Assembly (NCBI GenBank): GCA_015059865.1
Contig: SUZP01000018.1
Span: 1-33,235 of the forward strand
Direction: 5' to 3'
Source of the DNA: Rikenellaceae bacterium
GTDB taxonomy: Bacteria; Bacteroidota; Bacteroidia; Bacteroidales; Rikenellaceae
DNA length: 33,235 bases
Positions 33,094-33,235 of the stretch are shown piece after piece (position 1 is the first letter of the stretch; each line of letters begins with the position of its first letter). Below the pieces are notes generated by a model. The model was not told where the DNA came from and made no database searches. It saw nothing but the letters and a program-made list of their open reading frames with translations. The position numbers were made by a program, and so were the translations under genes.

Positions 33094-33235
33094 TGTCTAA
33101 CAAGTTTTTGTACTGACCCCAAAAAGTTGGACTGATTAATAAAAAGAATTTTATTGGTAAAGAGTTCGGTATTGCACCGGACTCTTTCCGTTTAATTTTA
33201 GTTTAATACGGTCGTTATTATAGTAGTTAATATAC
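33094..33235. mobile_element. End of an IS3-family insertion sequence (cut by the window edge)
   Basis: The right edge holds the 3' end of an IS3-family transposase and an IS-end-like sequence, TGTACTGACCCCAAAAAGTTG, from 33109. The exact outer boundary (33094 to 33109) is not certain because the other end is outside the window. Confidence 0.8.
33151..33235 (-). CDS. IS3-family transposase (OrfB), C-terminal fragment
   Basis: The last 27 codons and stop of an integrase-core transposase. The fragment begins YINYYNNDRIKLKLNG and ends SPVQYRTLYQ, the typical C-terminus of IS3/IS150-type OrfB, which carries the tRNA-like DDE catalysis upstream in the missing part. It runs off the right edge. It shows that an IS lies directly downstream of the Spy/CpxP-like gene, facing it. 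Confidence 0.88.
   Translation of the reverse strand, partial: YINYYNNDRIKLKLNGKSPVQYRTLYQ

Overview
The window looks like a chromosomal segment of a gut-type Bacteroidales bacterium, perhaps Rikenellaceae or Alistipes-like (the family-level guess is weak). The evidence is: promoters of the TTTG-N19/20-TAnnTTTG type, almost no Shine-Dalgarno sequences, tRNA genes without an encoded CCA, lipoproteins with BACON domains, GH10 and GH20 glycosidases, an Nfn-type oxidoreductase pair and a standalone LuxC-type acyl-CoA reductase.

Layout. 1-163: tRNA-Leu(UAA) with promoter and terminator, followed by a tRNA-linked palindromic repeat. 577-2145 (+): GH10 lipoprotein. 2226-3630 (-): miaA with a pRiA4b ORF-3-like gene. 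3710-3916: palindromic repeat. 3915-7456 (-): GH20 hexosaminidase, BASS-family transporter and Dus tRNA-dihydrouridine synthase as one operon. 7591-8745 (-): BACON lipoprotein. 8973-21578 (-): a purine operon in transcription order purE, purL, purF, purM, purN, purH, purD, folD, purB; with folD supplying one-carbon units it covers most of the route to IMP and AMP (purC and purA are not here). 22250-25062 (+): guaB-guaA, divergent from it, taking IMP to GMP. 25141-29086 (-): small lipoprotein, NfnB, NfnA and a DUF1573 protein. 29205-29494 (+): tRNA-Asn and tRNA-Val, then about 745 bp of repeats. 30240-33064 (+): MFS transporter, LuxC-type reductase and a Spy/CpxP-like protein. The right edge cuts into an IS3-family element.

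The most interesting signals are in the purine region. Both purine operons appear to start with a promoter, a short ORF of about 30 codons and a hairpin, before the first enzyme gene. The purE leader peptide has seven glutamines in 30 residues, ends 3 nt before an intrinsic terminator, and lies in a pathway that consumes glutamine; this suggests ribosome-mediated attenuation. Two glutamine-dependent enzymes have damaged glutaminase parts: PurF lacks the N-terminal catalytic Cys and two glutamine-binding residues, and GuaA lacks most of its glutaminase domain, whereas PurL keeps its triad. This suggests use of free ammonia at two steps.

The intergenic spaces are rich in repeats: 7-bp-period tandem arrays at a dozen sites, two families of imperfect palindromes (one sitting directly behind tRNA genes and ending in a copy of the tRNA T-arm), and a G-rich repeat-and-hairpin tract. 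Two protein genes and the purE leader ORF start only 4-5 nt after a -7 box, which suggests leaderless mRNAs.
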